Below are positions 7,222-13,608 of a DNA stretch of 18,570 nucleotides, piece after piece. A program made the translations under genes and the position numbers. Origin of the DNA: UBA10107 sp964572885. GTDB taxonomy: Archaea > Nanobdellota > Nanobdellia > Woesearchaeales > UBA10107. The notes under the pieces are model-generated. The model worked only from the letters and a program-made list of their open reading frames with translations, did no database searches and was not told the origin of the DNA. Within the stretch, counting starts at the first letter, position 1; each line of letters opens with the position of its first letter. Where the stretch lies: assembly GCA_964572885.1 (NCBI GenBank), contig CAZNFC010000012.1, positions 1 to 18,570 on the forward strand, read 5' to 3'.

Positions 7222-7850
7222 GATATAATCCTTGCTTTATTGACTTTTACAAGCATTTCCGCGATTTCCGGATGAAGTTCAAGTTGTTCATCAGTATCAA
7301 ACGGGCCATATATCTCCAGATCAACGCCGACGAATTTCGGCACGGATTCGAGAATCTGGACCTTTTTAAATGCTTTATCATTTTGTTCGCTTAGAGCCAT
7401 ATTTAAGTCTTTTGGTTCCTCTTTAGGAGGCATTTCCTGGCGTTTTGAGCCTGTTAATATTAATTCGAGAAGATCATATCTGAACTCGGAAATAAGCCTT
7501 ATTTGATGCTCAAAGAATCCCTTTTCTTCAGGCAATAGAGAGCTTGTATCAATCACATTTGAGCCTGTTTTTGCCTTATTTATGGCCATCTCCATTATCT
7601 TTCTCTCTCTTCTGTCAAATATGTCTTTTATGAGTTTCCTTATGTTGTTCAATTGAATTCTAATCGCATTTTGCTCGTTTTCATACCCTTCCAAGAACTG
7701 GTCAAGCCTTGGCTTCTCAAGAAGAGACCTGTTCTTCTCTTCAATGTATTTTTTCATCTCTGAGAAGAAATCCTGCTCTAATTTCTGCAGGTCCTCATTG
7801 TTCTTCTCCCTTCTAAGAACTTCAAATAGCGTCTCGTATGTTATTGTCAT
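7218..7850 (-). CDS. GINS replication complex subunit, Gins51 type
   Basis: GINS links MCM helicase with Cdc45/RecJ-like proteins at the archaeal fork. The protein (210 aa) has the helical A domain first (TYETLFEVLRREKNNEDLQKL at the N-terminus) and the small beta-rich B domain last (about 162-209, with PKFVGVDLEIYGPF). That A-B order is the Sld5/Psf1-like Gins51 arrangement rather than Psf2/Psf3. It is the first gene of the operon: GGGGGA lies just upstream of the ATG and a TATA box is about 40 bases upstream. Sequence similarity is modest, as is normal for this family. Confidence 0.82.
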   Translation of the reverse strand: MTITYETLFEVLRREKNNEDLQKLEQDFFSEMKKYIEEKNRSLLEKPRLDQFLEGYENEQNAIRIQLNNIRKLIKDIFDRRERKIMEMAINKAKTGSNVIDTSSLLPEEKGFFEHQIRLISEFRYDLLELILTGSKRQEMPPKEEPKDLNMALSEQNDKAFKKVQILESVPKFVGVDLEIYGPFDTDEQLELHPEIAEMLVKVNKARIIS

Positions 7851-7882
7851 TAATCCCCCATCAGATTTTTATTGAGACTGCA

Positions 7883-7891
7883 TATTTATAG
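7883..7891 (-). promoter_or_regulatory. TATA box of the GINS-ribosomal protein operon
   Basis: The minus strand reads CTATAAATA, overlapping the stop of the small ORF upstream and about 40 bases before the GINS ATG. It would give a leader of roughly 14 bases holding the GGGGGA ribosome binding site at about 7854-7859. Confidence 0.5.
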
Positions 7892-8017
7892 TTTGCTGTT
7901 TTTATAGAGTAGCCTTCTTTTTATTTGCTCGTGTGTATAAAATTTACCTGCTTTTATGTCAGCCCTGGCTTTTTCTATCTGTTTTTTTAATTTCTCATTG
8001 ATTCTAATAGTTTTCAC
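7886..8017 (-). CDS. small antitoxin-like ORF, 43 aa
   Basis: GTG-initiated ORF. It opens VKTIRINEKLKKQIEKA like a short beta strand plus helix and ends in KAGKFYTHEQIKRRLL, which resembles the tail of archaeal RelB/ParD-type antitoxins (a KAGKxYTHEE-like helix). No toxin gene flanks it: upstream is the S-layer terminator and downstream is GINS. There is an in-frame stop six codons upstream, no ATG, and only a weak AAGG before the GTG. It could be an orphan antitoxin, a remnant, or a chance ORF. Confidence 0.4.
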   Translation of the reverse strand: MKTIRINEKLKKQIEKARADIKAGKFYTHEQIKRRLLYKNSKL

Positions 8018-8061
8018 CTTTTCTGTTACATATTTCTATTAACATGGCTGAAGCATGTAAG

Positions 8062-8108
8062 AAATAAAATATAAAAATAAAGAAAAAAGAATCAGCTTTA
8101 AGCTGATT
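8062..8108 (-). terminator. transcription terminator after the S-layer gene
   Basis: On the minus strand a perfect 9-bp inverted repeat (AATCAGCTT / AAGCTGATT, 8108-8100 and 8098-8090, loop of one base) spans the S-layer stop codon. It is followed by a long T-rich run (TTCTTTTTTCTTTATTTTT). T-tracts are the main archaeal termination signal; the hairpin resembles a bacterial intrinsic terminator and may also protect the 3' end of an abundant mRNA. Confidence 0.7.
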
Positions 8109-10560
8109 TCTTAACCTGTATATCAGTCAAGCTTGTTCCTGTAACGATGACTTTAGCTCCAGATAACTGGTATGTGTCATAGTTTCCAAGTACTTTTGTT
8201 GCTCTTCTAGTGTCAGCAGCGTCGTAACCTGCAGCTACTAATGCAACCTTTCCGCTTGATTGGACAACTTCTTGTAAGACAGCTGTTCCTGCGTCGATTC
8301 CAGAGTCAGCTCCACATGCTGGGAATGTCTTTCCTAACACTGTTGCTGCGACTTTGTTCGCACATGGACCGCCTACAACGATTAAGTTGTTTGCTCCAAC
8401 ATCTGATATTTCACTGTCAAGTTTTGCAGCTCCAACATTAAGTTTGCTTAATGTGTATGTTGCAGTTCCACCTGCAGCAGTCGAGACGCTTGCAGCGATT
8501 GGCGCTACGAATACGTTTCCGAATACTTCAGATTTAGGTACTTCAACAGTAACAACATTGTTGTTGTTTGTATCAGCAGTTAGCTTTGTACCAACTCTTG
8601 ATACCTGAACACTTAAATCAGAACCAACATCCTGATCTACTCCAGTCTGTTCCAATTGTCCGTAAAGATTTCCGAACACATCAATCTGAGTGTTTGTTGT
8701 ATCAGCTTTTGCTCTCAAAACTGCGCTGCTTGGTGCCTGTTCATCAGGTATGTCAGCTGCGTTGTTTCTGTTCAACTCTGATACGTTTATCGTTACGTTC
8801 GCACCACTGTTGTAAGTGTTGGTAAAGTTAATCGAACTGTCGGCTGGTGCTCCTTCTTGAGCAAGTGTCAACGAAGCATGTGCATTAGTTTCAATTCTTT
8901 GGTTAACAGTTGTTCCAAGCGTAATTCTCTGCGGAGTTATGTTCAAAACAATTGTTCCGAATGAACCAAGAGGCACTGTGAAGTTTTGTTCAGCATTGTA
9001 GTCGACGTCACTGAAAGTCCTTCCGTATGTAAGGTCCTTGATATCAGTTTGGTTCTTTGAATTAGTAACCTTTGTGATTTCAAAGACGTGAGCTTCTCCA
9101 CCTGAAGTGGACGCTAAAATCTGCATTCCCTTACAATCGTTAGAGTCGTTACTCGATGGGTGACACACTGTGCTGAAATTAGTGATACCGTTACCACTTG
9201 CGTACAATTTCTTGTCCACATCTTCTCCATCTCCAAATCCTACTATTGTAGCTGATTTGTTCATGAATATTGGCAATTCAACAGTCTTTCCATCGTTATT
9301 CACGAATGTGAATGAACCTGTCTTACCACCAGATCTCTTAAGAGTCTCTGTTTCGTAATCAGCAGTCAATCCTCCATAGACAAGCTTCCACGATTTGAAG
9401 ATTGGGTCTATGAATTCTTTTCCTGGTGCTAACCATTGGTCGTCATCCCAGTTGCTTCCATCGTAAACTATGGAAACTTTGTCAAGAGCTGCTGTTCCAG
9501 AAGATTTTCTTGATTGCGCTATTGATCCGGTTGTACCGTCTATTGCTGTGCTGTCAACCTTAACGTTGTCTCCATCTACTATGTCGACTTCGCTTGCTCC
9601 GACTGACAATTGACAAACGTCAACGTCTTGTAGTTGTGCATGGATTGCTCTTACATCAGTAACTCCAATCTGTACACCATTGACTACTTTTGTCTCGTCT
9701 GTGTTTATGATTGCAGTGACATCGTCAACTTTAACTTGACATGCATCAGCTGCATCAGTAACGTCTAAAACTTCAACTTTGTGATCAACACCGTTGATTG
9801 TCTTAGTTATTGGATTGTTTTGTGTCAACCACAATACTGCTTCTCCTGAAAGAAGATTTAATTGACTGATCTTTCCACCGTTCAGAGCGACATCTGTTAT
9901 AGTGTAAGTCTGTCCTTGTATTGCAATTGTTGATGTCTTTAAATCATTTCTTGCATTTGTTGAGCTTGTATTGTCAAATACAACTCCACTATCGAATTCA
10001 AGTGTGTAGTTGTAGAGGTTTGTTCCTCTGTTAAGGAATAAATAATCCCCTGCTTTAGGTGCAAGAGTATCATCTTGTCCATATATTAACTTTGCAGTTC
10101 CTGTTTGGTTGAACAACAACTTTTGTGTGTATGTCACAGAGTTCTTGTTTGCTCCTTCTGACTCAACATATTTTCCGTCAGCTAATGCTGTTGGTAAATC
10201 GTCTGCTGTAATAGCTGTGTTTTGTTCTATTCCTGCAATTGAGTCTTCGTAGTTAAACTTGTCTCCAGATTTCTGGATTTTAACTCCTGAATCAATTGTT
10301 GCTTCTGCAGCTCCTGCGCTGACAGTTGTTGCTTTTTTCAAAGCGAACTGTAGGCTTGTTCCTACGTCTACTGCGCCAACAACGTCTTCAGCTGCTGCTT
10401 TTTCACCGACTACGATGAACGCATCAAACTTTCCGTCCTTTACGAACGGTGCTGGATATGTTGCTAAATCTTGGGCCATTGCACCAAGCATAGTCGCTCC
10501 GATAAACGAAGCGCTTGCTGCGATTGCAGTTGCCTTCCTTAATACTTTTCTTACTTCCAT
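8098..10560 (-). CDS. S-layer protein
   Basis: Large secreted surface protein of 820 aa, probably the main S-layer subunit. It has a signal peptide (charged MEVRKVLRKA, hydrophobic core, cleavage likely after GAMA at about 28-29). The mature start DLATYPAPFVKDGKFDAFIVVGEKA resembles archaeal S-layer N-terminal domains with a cell-wall-binding-like repeat. The C-terminal part contains a VVGGPCANKVAATVLG segment, typical of DPANN and methanogen S-layer families, and ends without an obvious transmembrane anchor. Six cysteines occur in three local pairs. Asn-X-Ser/Thr sequons are present. It is monocistronic with a strong GGAGGTG site, its own TATA box and a terminator, consistent with high expression. 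Confidence 0.88.
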   Translation of the reverse strand: MEVRKVLRKATAIAASASFIGATMLGAMAQDLATYPAPFVKDGKFDAFIVVGEKAAAEDVVGAVDVGTSLQFALKKATTVSAGAAEATIDSGVKIQKSGDKFNYEDSIAGIEQNTAITADDLPTALADGKYVESEGANKNSVTYTQKLLFNQTGTAKLIYGQDDTLAPKAGDYLFLNRGTNLYNYTLEFDSGVVFDNTSSTNARNDLKTSTIAIQGQTYTITDVALNGGKISQLNLLSGEAVLWLTQNNPITKTINGVDHKVEVLDVTDAADACQVKVDDVTAIINTDETKVVNGVQIGVTDVRAIHAQLQDVDVCQLSVGASEVDIVDGDNVKVDSTAIDGTTGSIAQSRKSSGTAALDKVSIVYDGSNWDDDQWLAPGKEFIDPIFKSWKLVYGGLTADYETETLKRSGGKTGSFTFVNNDGKTVELPIFMNKSATIVGFGDGEDVDKKLYASGNGITNFSTVCHPSSNDSNDCKGMQILASTSGGEAHVFEITKVTNSKNQTDIKDLTYGRTFSDVDYNAEQNFTVPLGSFGTIVLNITPQRITLGTTVNQRIETNAHASLTLAQEGAPADSSINFTNTYNSGANVTINVSELNRNNAADIPDEQAPSSAVLRAKADTTNTQIDVFGNLYGQLEQTGVDQDVGSDLSVQVSRVGTKLTADTNNNNVVTVEVPKSEVFGNVFVAPIAASVSTAAGGTATYTLSKLNVGAAKLDSEISDVGANNLIVVGGPCANKVAATVLGKTFPACGADSGIDAGTAVLQEVVQSSGKVALVAAGYDAADTRRATKVLGNYDTYQLSGAKVIVTGTSLTDIQVKKSA

Positions 10561-10568
10561 TACCTAAA

Positions 10569-10575
10569 CACCTCC
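10569..10575 (-). promoter_or_regulatory. strong ribosome binding site of the S-layer gene
   Basis: GGAGGTG on the minus strand, eight bases from the ATG: a full match to the 3' end of archaeal 16S rRNA. It is the best Shine-Dalgarno sequence in the window, and contrasts with the nearly leaderless starts of several other genes. Confidence 0.85.
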
Positions 10576-10648
10576 ATGTGTGTTTGTTTTTTTGTTATTC
10601 TGAATCCAGACTAAAAACCTGGACGTATAGTTCAGATTCCAGCTCCCG

Positions 10649-10656
10649 TTTATAAG
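10649..10656 (-). promoter_or_regulatory. TATA box of the S-layer gene
   Basis: CTTATAAA on the minus strand preceded by GTAAAA, a BRE-like purine/A-rich element. Transcription would begin near 10626-10628 and give an unusually long leader of about 65 bases. The leader includes a short stem (TCCAG / CTGGA, 10623-10619 and 10609-10605). Confidence 0.6.
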
Positions 10657-10660
10657 TTTT

Positions 10661-10929
10661 ACTGGCAGGGACGGTCAATCTTGGAAGTCATTTCTCGTAA
10701 AATCGGGTTACAGGCCATCTTGATTTGAAATTTTCATATCATCACTCCAGAATGAGAAAACTGAGTATATTCTTTCATTAATATTTTCAGTACAACATCT
10801 GGTTGTATTATTATAGTTTCATACAATAAGACTCTAAATAGATATATTTACTATATAGAAAAAATATGATTTGATGCTCTTGAAAACTGTAATAATCTAA
10901 AGATTGTTCTTAGAAATTAAGAAAATCAA
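10661..10929. other. intergenic region between the S-layer promoter and tRNA-Leu
   Basis: About 270 bases without a supported gene. The part near the S-layer promoter (10661-10720) is less AT-rich; the rest is AT-rich with several TATA-like runs (10838-10857). A perfect 6-bp hairpin, TACAAC / GTTGTA with a five-base loop, lies at 10791-10807. No ORF over a few codons and no known RNA motif was found. It could hold upstream regulatory sites for the S-layer gene. Confidence 0.5.
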
Positions 10930-11013
10930 TGCGGCGAGCAGGATTCGAACCTGCGAAGGCACTAAGCCACTTGGTCCTAAGCCAAGCATGTTTGACCACT
11001 TCACTATCGCCGC
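10930..11013 (-). tRNA. tRNA-Leu (UAG)
   Basis: 84 bases with a full cloverleaf on the minus strand. Acceptor arms are GCGGCGA and TCGCCGC with discriminator A. The anticodon arm CTTGG-CTTAGGA-CCAAG gives anticodon TAG, reading CUA and possibly other CUN leucine codons. A long variable arm (GGC...GCC) marks the class II shape of tRNA-Leu, and the T arm is GCAGG-TTCGAAT-CCTGC. No intron is seen and the 3' CCA is not encoded. An AT-rich TATA-like stretch (AAGTTTAAAA) lies around 11050-11041. Confidence 0.95.
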
Positions 11014-11068
11014 ATATGACACTGGAAGAATTGCACTTAGTTTTAAACTTATTTATTAAGGATTAGAA

Positions 11069-11085
11069 AGCAACATTTATATACA
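11069..11085 (+). promoter_or_regulatory. hicB promoter
   Basis: AGCAACATTTATATACA: a BRE-like GCAACA followed by TATA box TTTATATA (11076-11083). The first T of the box is 30 bases before the hicB ATG, so the mRNA should start within about four bases of it. The same 17 bases occur upstream of the Sm-like gene at 12091-12075 on the minus strand. Confidence 0.7.
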
Positions 11086-11105
11086 AAAAAGCTTCTATAA
11101 ATGTC

Positions 11106-11339
11106 ATGGACAAGACAAAATTCAAAGTGATAGTCGAGAAAGACGAAGATGGGTACTTGACTGCAGATGTGCCTTCATTGCAAGGCTGCCATACTCAGGC
11201 AAGGAATATGAAAGAACTTATGCAGAGACTCAAGGAGGTTATTAGTCTGTGTATCGAAACAGAAACGCCTGTCAAGCGTGATGTTTTCCTTAAAGAGATA
11301 AAAATACCAACCCGGCAGTTAAAACCTCTACTCTCCTAA
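11106..11339 (+). CDS. hicB: HicB-like antitoxin, single domain
   Basis: 77 aa matching the HicB (UPF0150) RNase-H-like fold: FKVIVEKDEDGYLTADVPSLQGCHTQARNM with the family's DEDGYL and PSLQGCHTQ motifs, then a helix LMQRLKEVISLCIE. The protein ends with a basic strand and lacks the C-terminal DNA-binding domain found in longer HicB proteins, so autoregulation by DNA binding is doubtful. HicB normally blocks the HicA mRNA-cleaving toxin. The cognate hicA is not in tandem but lies downstream on the opposite strand, overlapping by 12 bases. Predicted leaderless mRNA. Confidence 0.88.
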   Translation: MDKTKFKVIVEKDEDGYLTADVPSLQGCHTQARNMKELMQRLKEVISLCIETETPVKRDVFLKEIKIPTRQLKPLLS

Positions 11340-11549
11340 TATCTTCTTGAAATTTTCTTTATGATTGCCGATATCTTTCATTATCAAGCTTAATATCGGC
11401 TGCCTTAGAAGTTCAGTTCCATGTACAAGGACGGTTGTCTTTGTTCCGTCTGGGTGTTGATATTGATGATGACTTCCTCTCTGACGTATAAGAATGAACC
11501 CTAGTTCTTCCAGTGCTTTAATGACCTCTCTTGGTTTTTTAGGCTTCAT
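11328..11549 (-). CDS. hicA: HicA toxin, mRNA interferase
   Basis: 73 aa with the double-stranded-RNA-binding-like HicA fold: KPREVIKALEELGFILIRQRGSHHQYQHPDG, in which the GSHH segment supplies the catalytic histidine (about His28), then VLVHGTELLRQPILSLIMKDIG. Length and motif are complete, so it should be active. It is transcribed towards hicB with 12 overlapping bases at the 3' ends. A weak TATA-like TTTAAGTA lies about 35 bases upstream of ATG, so it would have its own promoter rather than being coexpressed with its antitoxin. Confidence 0.88.
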   Translation of the reverse strand: MKPKKPREVIKALEELGFILIRQRGSHHQYQHPDGTKTTVLVHGTELLRQPILSLIMKDIGNHKENFKKILGE

Positions 11550-11612
11550 GGTTAAAATATAGAAAATGATGTCGAATACTTAAATTAGTTTCTAATATGA
11601 GGGGTCAGAATA

Positions 11613-11786
11613 TTACTTAGTTGCCCAATTATATGACCTTAGCTTGGACGACTTGCCAAAACCGCAGCTTGAGCATTTCTTCTTGTTAAGGTGATATGAT
11701 GTCCTGCCGCATCTTCGGCATCTGATCATATTTATGTTCTTAGCCTTCTTTCCCTGAGAACCTGTTCCGCCTAATCCTTTTGTCAT
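11613..11786 (-). CDS. rpl37e: ribosomal protein L37e
   Basis: 57-aa zinc-binding large-subunit protein. It opens MTKGLGGTGSQGKK, has zinc cysteines at 23, 26, 38 and 41 (CRRC and CSSC), and ends in GKSSKLRSYNW, a family hallmark. It follows the Sm-like gene by 12 bases; the LSm-L37e pair is a conserved archaeal operon. Confidence 0.95.
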   Translation of the reverse strand: MTKGLGGTGSQGKKAKNINMIRCRRCGRTSYHLNKKKCSSCGFGKSSKLRSYNWATK

Positions 11787-11798
11787 TTAATATGCTCC

Positions 11799-12032
11799 TT
11801 AGTCAGTTGGTACTATTACTGTAATTGTGTCTCCTCTTAGGAAGACTGATCCTAATTTCCTTTTGACTTCGCCGTCAACCCTCTCTTCAGCGTCATCTAA
11901 TACTACATTAATATGAATGTCAAATGAGTTCAGCTTTCCAACGTACTGCCTTCCGTTCTTCAATTCAACCATTACTTTCTTGTTCCTGGACTTGTTCAAC
12001 GCATCCAGCGGTCTTGATGATTCCATTTCCAT
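11799..12032 (-). CDS. Sm-like archaeal protein (LSm)
   Basis: 77-aa LSm protein forming ring oligomers that bind U-rich RNA. The Sm1 motif is at about 18-46 (KVMVELKNGRQYVGKLNSFDIHINVVLDD) and the Sm2 motif contains the FLRGDTITVI stretch (64-73). ATG 12032 is used; Met3 at 12026 is an alternative. AGAGGGGG sits about eight bases upstream as ribosome binding site. Cotranscribed with L37e. Confidence 0.94.
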   Translation of the reverse strand: MEMESSRPLDALNKSRNKKVMVELKNGRQYVGKLNSFDIHINVVLDDAEERVDGEVKRKLGSVFLRGDTITVIVPTD

Positions 12033-12074
12033 ATATATTTCCCCCTCTAATTTATGATTTTACAATCAGGAGAC

Positions 12075-12091
12075 TGTATATAAATGTTGCT
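12075..12091 (-). promoter_or_regulatory. promoter of the LSm-L37e operon
   Basis: The minus strand reads AGCAACATTTATATACA, the same 17 bases as upstream of hicB. The TATA box is 52 bases before the ATG, giving a leader of about 25 bases that contains the AGAGGGGG ribosome binding site. The TATA core is nearly symmetric, so it could also fire to the right, towards the candidate RNA at 12104-12240. Confidence 0.6.
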
Positions 12092-12103
12092 ATAGAAAGG
12101 AAT

Positions 12104-12240
12104 GTCAATTCTACTTGGTTAGCATCGACTCGACCCTAAATATTTTAGTTAGCTGCCGTACCTCCGCAAGAGACATCCCTCCCCGGCAAAATTATTTTAG
12201 TCGTCAAAAGGGTCTCGTGTATTGATGCTATTCTTTTCAG
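12104..12240 (+). ncRNA. candidate structured RNA of unknown family
   Basis: A noncoding stretch between two divergent promoters. AGCATCGA (12121-12128) pairs with TTGATGCT (12222-12229), one pair being G-U on the plus strand only. GACCC (12132-12136) pairs with GGGTC (12210-12214), and TGCCG (12154-12158) pairs with CGGCA (12184-12188), enclosing a 25-base loop that contains ACCTCC and CCCTCC. The apical part is clearly richer in G+C than its surroundings, a known mark of structured RNA in AT-rich archaea. A T-rich ATTCTTTTC follows the outer stem. Strand is uncertain: the G-U pair and the T-run favour plus, but a TATA-like run at 12268-12260 could serve a minus-strand RNA. No RNase P, SRP, 5S or C/D signature was found. 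Confidence 0.35.
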
Positions 12241-12253
12241 CACAGCTCCATTA

Positions 12254-12268
12254 GAAAACCTTATATAT
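12254..12268 (+). promoter_or_regulatory. S8e promoter
   Basis: GAAAACC (BRE-like) followed by TTATATAT. The TATA box starts 30 bases before ATG 12291, so the S8e mRNA is predicted to be leaderless, and no Shine-Dalgarno sequence is present. Confidence 0.65.
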
Positions 12269-12290
12269 CATCCATTTGCTCAAATTTCTC

Positions 12291-12677
12291 ATGGCGCAGA
12301 TAAGAACAAGGGGAAAAACAAAGAGATCAGGAAGCGGAGCTAAATACATTGACTACAGGAAGTCAAAGCAGTATGAATTAGCTGGAGTTCCTACTATGTC
12401 TAAGCTTGGAGAAAATAAAGTAAAAACTAACAGAGTCAAAGCAGGCTACACTAAGACAAGAGTATTAGATACTAACAAAGTAAATCTTTATGATTCTAAA
12501 TCAAAGAAATATACTATAGCAGAAATTCAGACTGTAGTCGAAAATCCTGCTAACGTGCAGTATGTAAGACGTAATCTATTGACAAAAGGCACAGTTATTC
12601 AGACTAACAAAGGAAAAGCAAGAATAACATCCCGCCCAGGCCAAATAGGATTCCTTAATGCTGTTTTAGTTCATTAG
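12291..12677 (+). CDS. rps8e: ribosomal protein S8e
   Basis: 128-aa small-subunit protein with the usual archaeal form: basic N-terminus RTRGKTKRSGSGAKY, a beta-rich middle with VKTNRVKAGYTKTRVLD, and the C-terminal NLLTKGTVIQTNKGKARITSRPGQ signature. Start chosen at ATG 12291 rather than a TTG at 12276, because the promoter places the mRNA start there. Single-gene unit with its own promoter. Confidence 0.96.
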   Translation: MAQIRTRGKTKRSGSGAKYIDYRKSKQYELAGVPTMSKLGENKVKTNRVKAGYTKTRVLDTNKVNLYDSKSKKYTIAEIQTVVENPANVQYVRRNLLTKGTVIQTNKGKARITSRPGQIGFLNAVLVH

Positions 12678-12691
12678 TTTCTGAGGCAATG

Positions 12692-12699
12692 TTTATAAA
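12692..12699 (+). promoter_or_regulatory. TATA box of the small-membrane-protein/lspA operon
   Basis: TTTATAAA whose first T is 32 bases before ATG 12724. The predicted mRNA starts within a few bases of the ATG. Confidence 0.6.
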
Positions 12700-12723
12700 G
12701 CTGGAATCATAAAACTATCTTTT

Positions 12724-12882
12724 ATGATTGATTACAAGCTTGCTGCGATCGGCTTGACTGCCGGCTATGGGATTTTCAGGTCAGCAGAATGGGTCATTTC
12801 TACAGCGATAAAACTTGCATTCCTGATTGCTTTCATCGCATTGGGTGTTTTGGCAATGTCTAATTCGGTGGGATTGCTATGA
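12724..12882 (+). CDS. small single-pass membrane protein, 52 aa
   Basis: MIDYKLAAIGLTAGYG then FRSAEWVISTAIK and one strongly hydrophobic helix (LAFLIAFIALGVLAM, about 32-46). Its own TATA box sits at 12692. The stop overlaps the start of the next gene by four bases (ATGA), so the two are translationally coupled. I do not recognise a family. With the coiled-coil protein downstream it may form a membrane-anchored pair. Confidence 0.65.
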   Translation: MIDYKLAAIGLTAGYGIFRSAEWVISTAIKLAFLIAFIALGVLAMSNSVGLL

Positions 12883-13199
12883 ATCTCAAATTCTGGAAAA
12901 AGAAAGAGGATAATATAGAAGGGATGGGAAGGAATCTTGGATTAGAAAGTTCTAATCTGGGTTTAGAAAGGCCAGTCGATGAATCTTATGATAAATTAGG
13001 GCAGGATCTAAGACCACAGGAAATGATTGATTCGTCAAGATATTCTTCTCCGCAGATTCAGCAATTCTCACAGAACAATGATGTTCAGCTTATCTCTGCC
13101 AAATTAGATACGCTTAAAGCTATGCTTGATGTCATAAATCAGAGGTTGAATGCGATTGAAAAAGCTACAGAAGACAGGTCAAAACAGAAGTTATGGTAG
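12879..13199 (+). CDS. coiled-coil protein of unknown function, 106 aa
   Basis: Basic N-terminus (MNLKFWKKKED), a repeated NLGLE/NLGLER piece (19-31), a polar linker rich in Ser, Asp and Gln, then a C-terminal heptad-like helix (VQLISAKLDTLKAMLDVINQRLNAIEKA, about 69-96). No signal peptide or membrane segment. Ribosome binding site GGTGGG at 12867-12872. It overlaps the small membrane protein by four bases upstream and lspA by 50 bases downstream. Function unknown; likely an adaptor acting with the membrane partner (inference). Confidence 0.65.
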   Translation: MNLKFWKKKEDNIEGMGRNLGLESSNLGLERPVDESYDKLGQDLRPQEMIDSSRYSSPQIQQFSQNNDVQLISAKLDTLKAMLDVINQRLNAIEKATEDRSKQKLW

Positions 13200-13608
13200 T
13201 TATTTCCTGATTGTCGTCATTCTTGATCAGATCACTAAATTACTGATTAAAAGTAATTTTAATATAAATGAATCTGTAAATCTGATAAGTAATTTTCTTA
13301 ATTTAACTTTTATCACGAATACAGGCTCAGCTTTTGGGATATTGCAGGGATTTAATACATATATGATATTCATCTCAATGATTGTTTTAGGAGTTATATT
13401 ATTCTACTGGGATAAGATATCAAACAAAGAGAAAATATTCTTTGCATTTATCATGGGAGGAATTGTTGGTAATCTAATTGACAGGATCGCTTATGGTTTT
13501 GTTGTTGATTTCATTTCATTCAGCTTTTGGCCTGCGTTCAATGTCGCGGATTCAGCGATTACGATAGGAATCATATTATTGATATTTACAGACTGGAAGA
13601 AATCTTGA
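13150..13608 (+). CDS. lspA: lipoprotein signal peptidase II
   Basis: Membrane aspartyl protease that in bacteria cleaves lipoprotein signal peptides before the lipid-bearing cysteine. All family signatures are present: LDQITK (Asp26), NTGSAFG (57-63), GGIVGNLIDR with catalytic Asp111, and FNVADSAI with catalytic Asp134. Four hydrophobic segments are visible, and 152 aa is normal. ATG 13150 is supported by GAGGT at 13142-13146 despite a 50-base overlap with the previous gene. Such enzymes are rare in archaea; a DUF192 protein with a bacterial-style lipobox lies 1.4 kb away. Its end overlaps the TsaC-like gene by 23 bases, tail to tail. Confidence 0.93.
   Translation: MRLKKLQKTGQNRSYGSYFLIVVILDQITKLLIKSNFNINESVNLISNFLNLTFITNTGSAFGILQGFNTYMIFISMIVLGVILFYWDKISNKEKIFFAFIMGGIVGNLIDRIAYGFVVDFISFSFWPAFNVADSAITIGIILLIFTDWKKS

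Noticed and set aside
8241..8825. Plus-strand reading frames opposite the S-layer gene
   Set aside because: They have odd composition (Leu/Gln/His-rich), no ribosome binding sites, and lie fully inside a well-supported gene on the other strand.
10599..10636. An 11-bp bulged hairpin upstream of the S-layer gene (TCTGAA/TTCAGA outside TCCAG/CTGGA)
   Set aside because: The expected transcription start from the TATA box (about 10626-10628) falls inside it, so the outer arm is probably not in the mRNA. Only the 5-bp inner stem would form, which is too small to call a riboswitch.
10705..10740. Nine-codon ORF on the minus strand with a GGAG upstream, possible leader peptide
   Set aside because: It lies upstream of the S-layer TATA box, so it would not be on that transcript, and it is too short to separate from chance.
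10791..10807. Perfect 6-bp hairpin TACAAC-GTTGTA, similar in part to the nrdR inverted repeat
   Set aside because: The spacing differs (seven versus four between the shared TACAA/TTGTA arms), it is not next to a promoter, and no gene ends there that would need a terminator.
12104..12244. H/ACA or C/D guide RNA for the candidate RNA upstream of S8e
   Set aside because: The only ACA lies 12 bases beyond the closing stem, and no convincing C box/D box pair is present. SRP, RNase P and 5S signatures are also absent.
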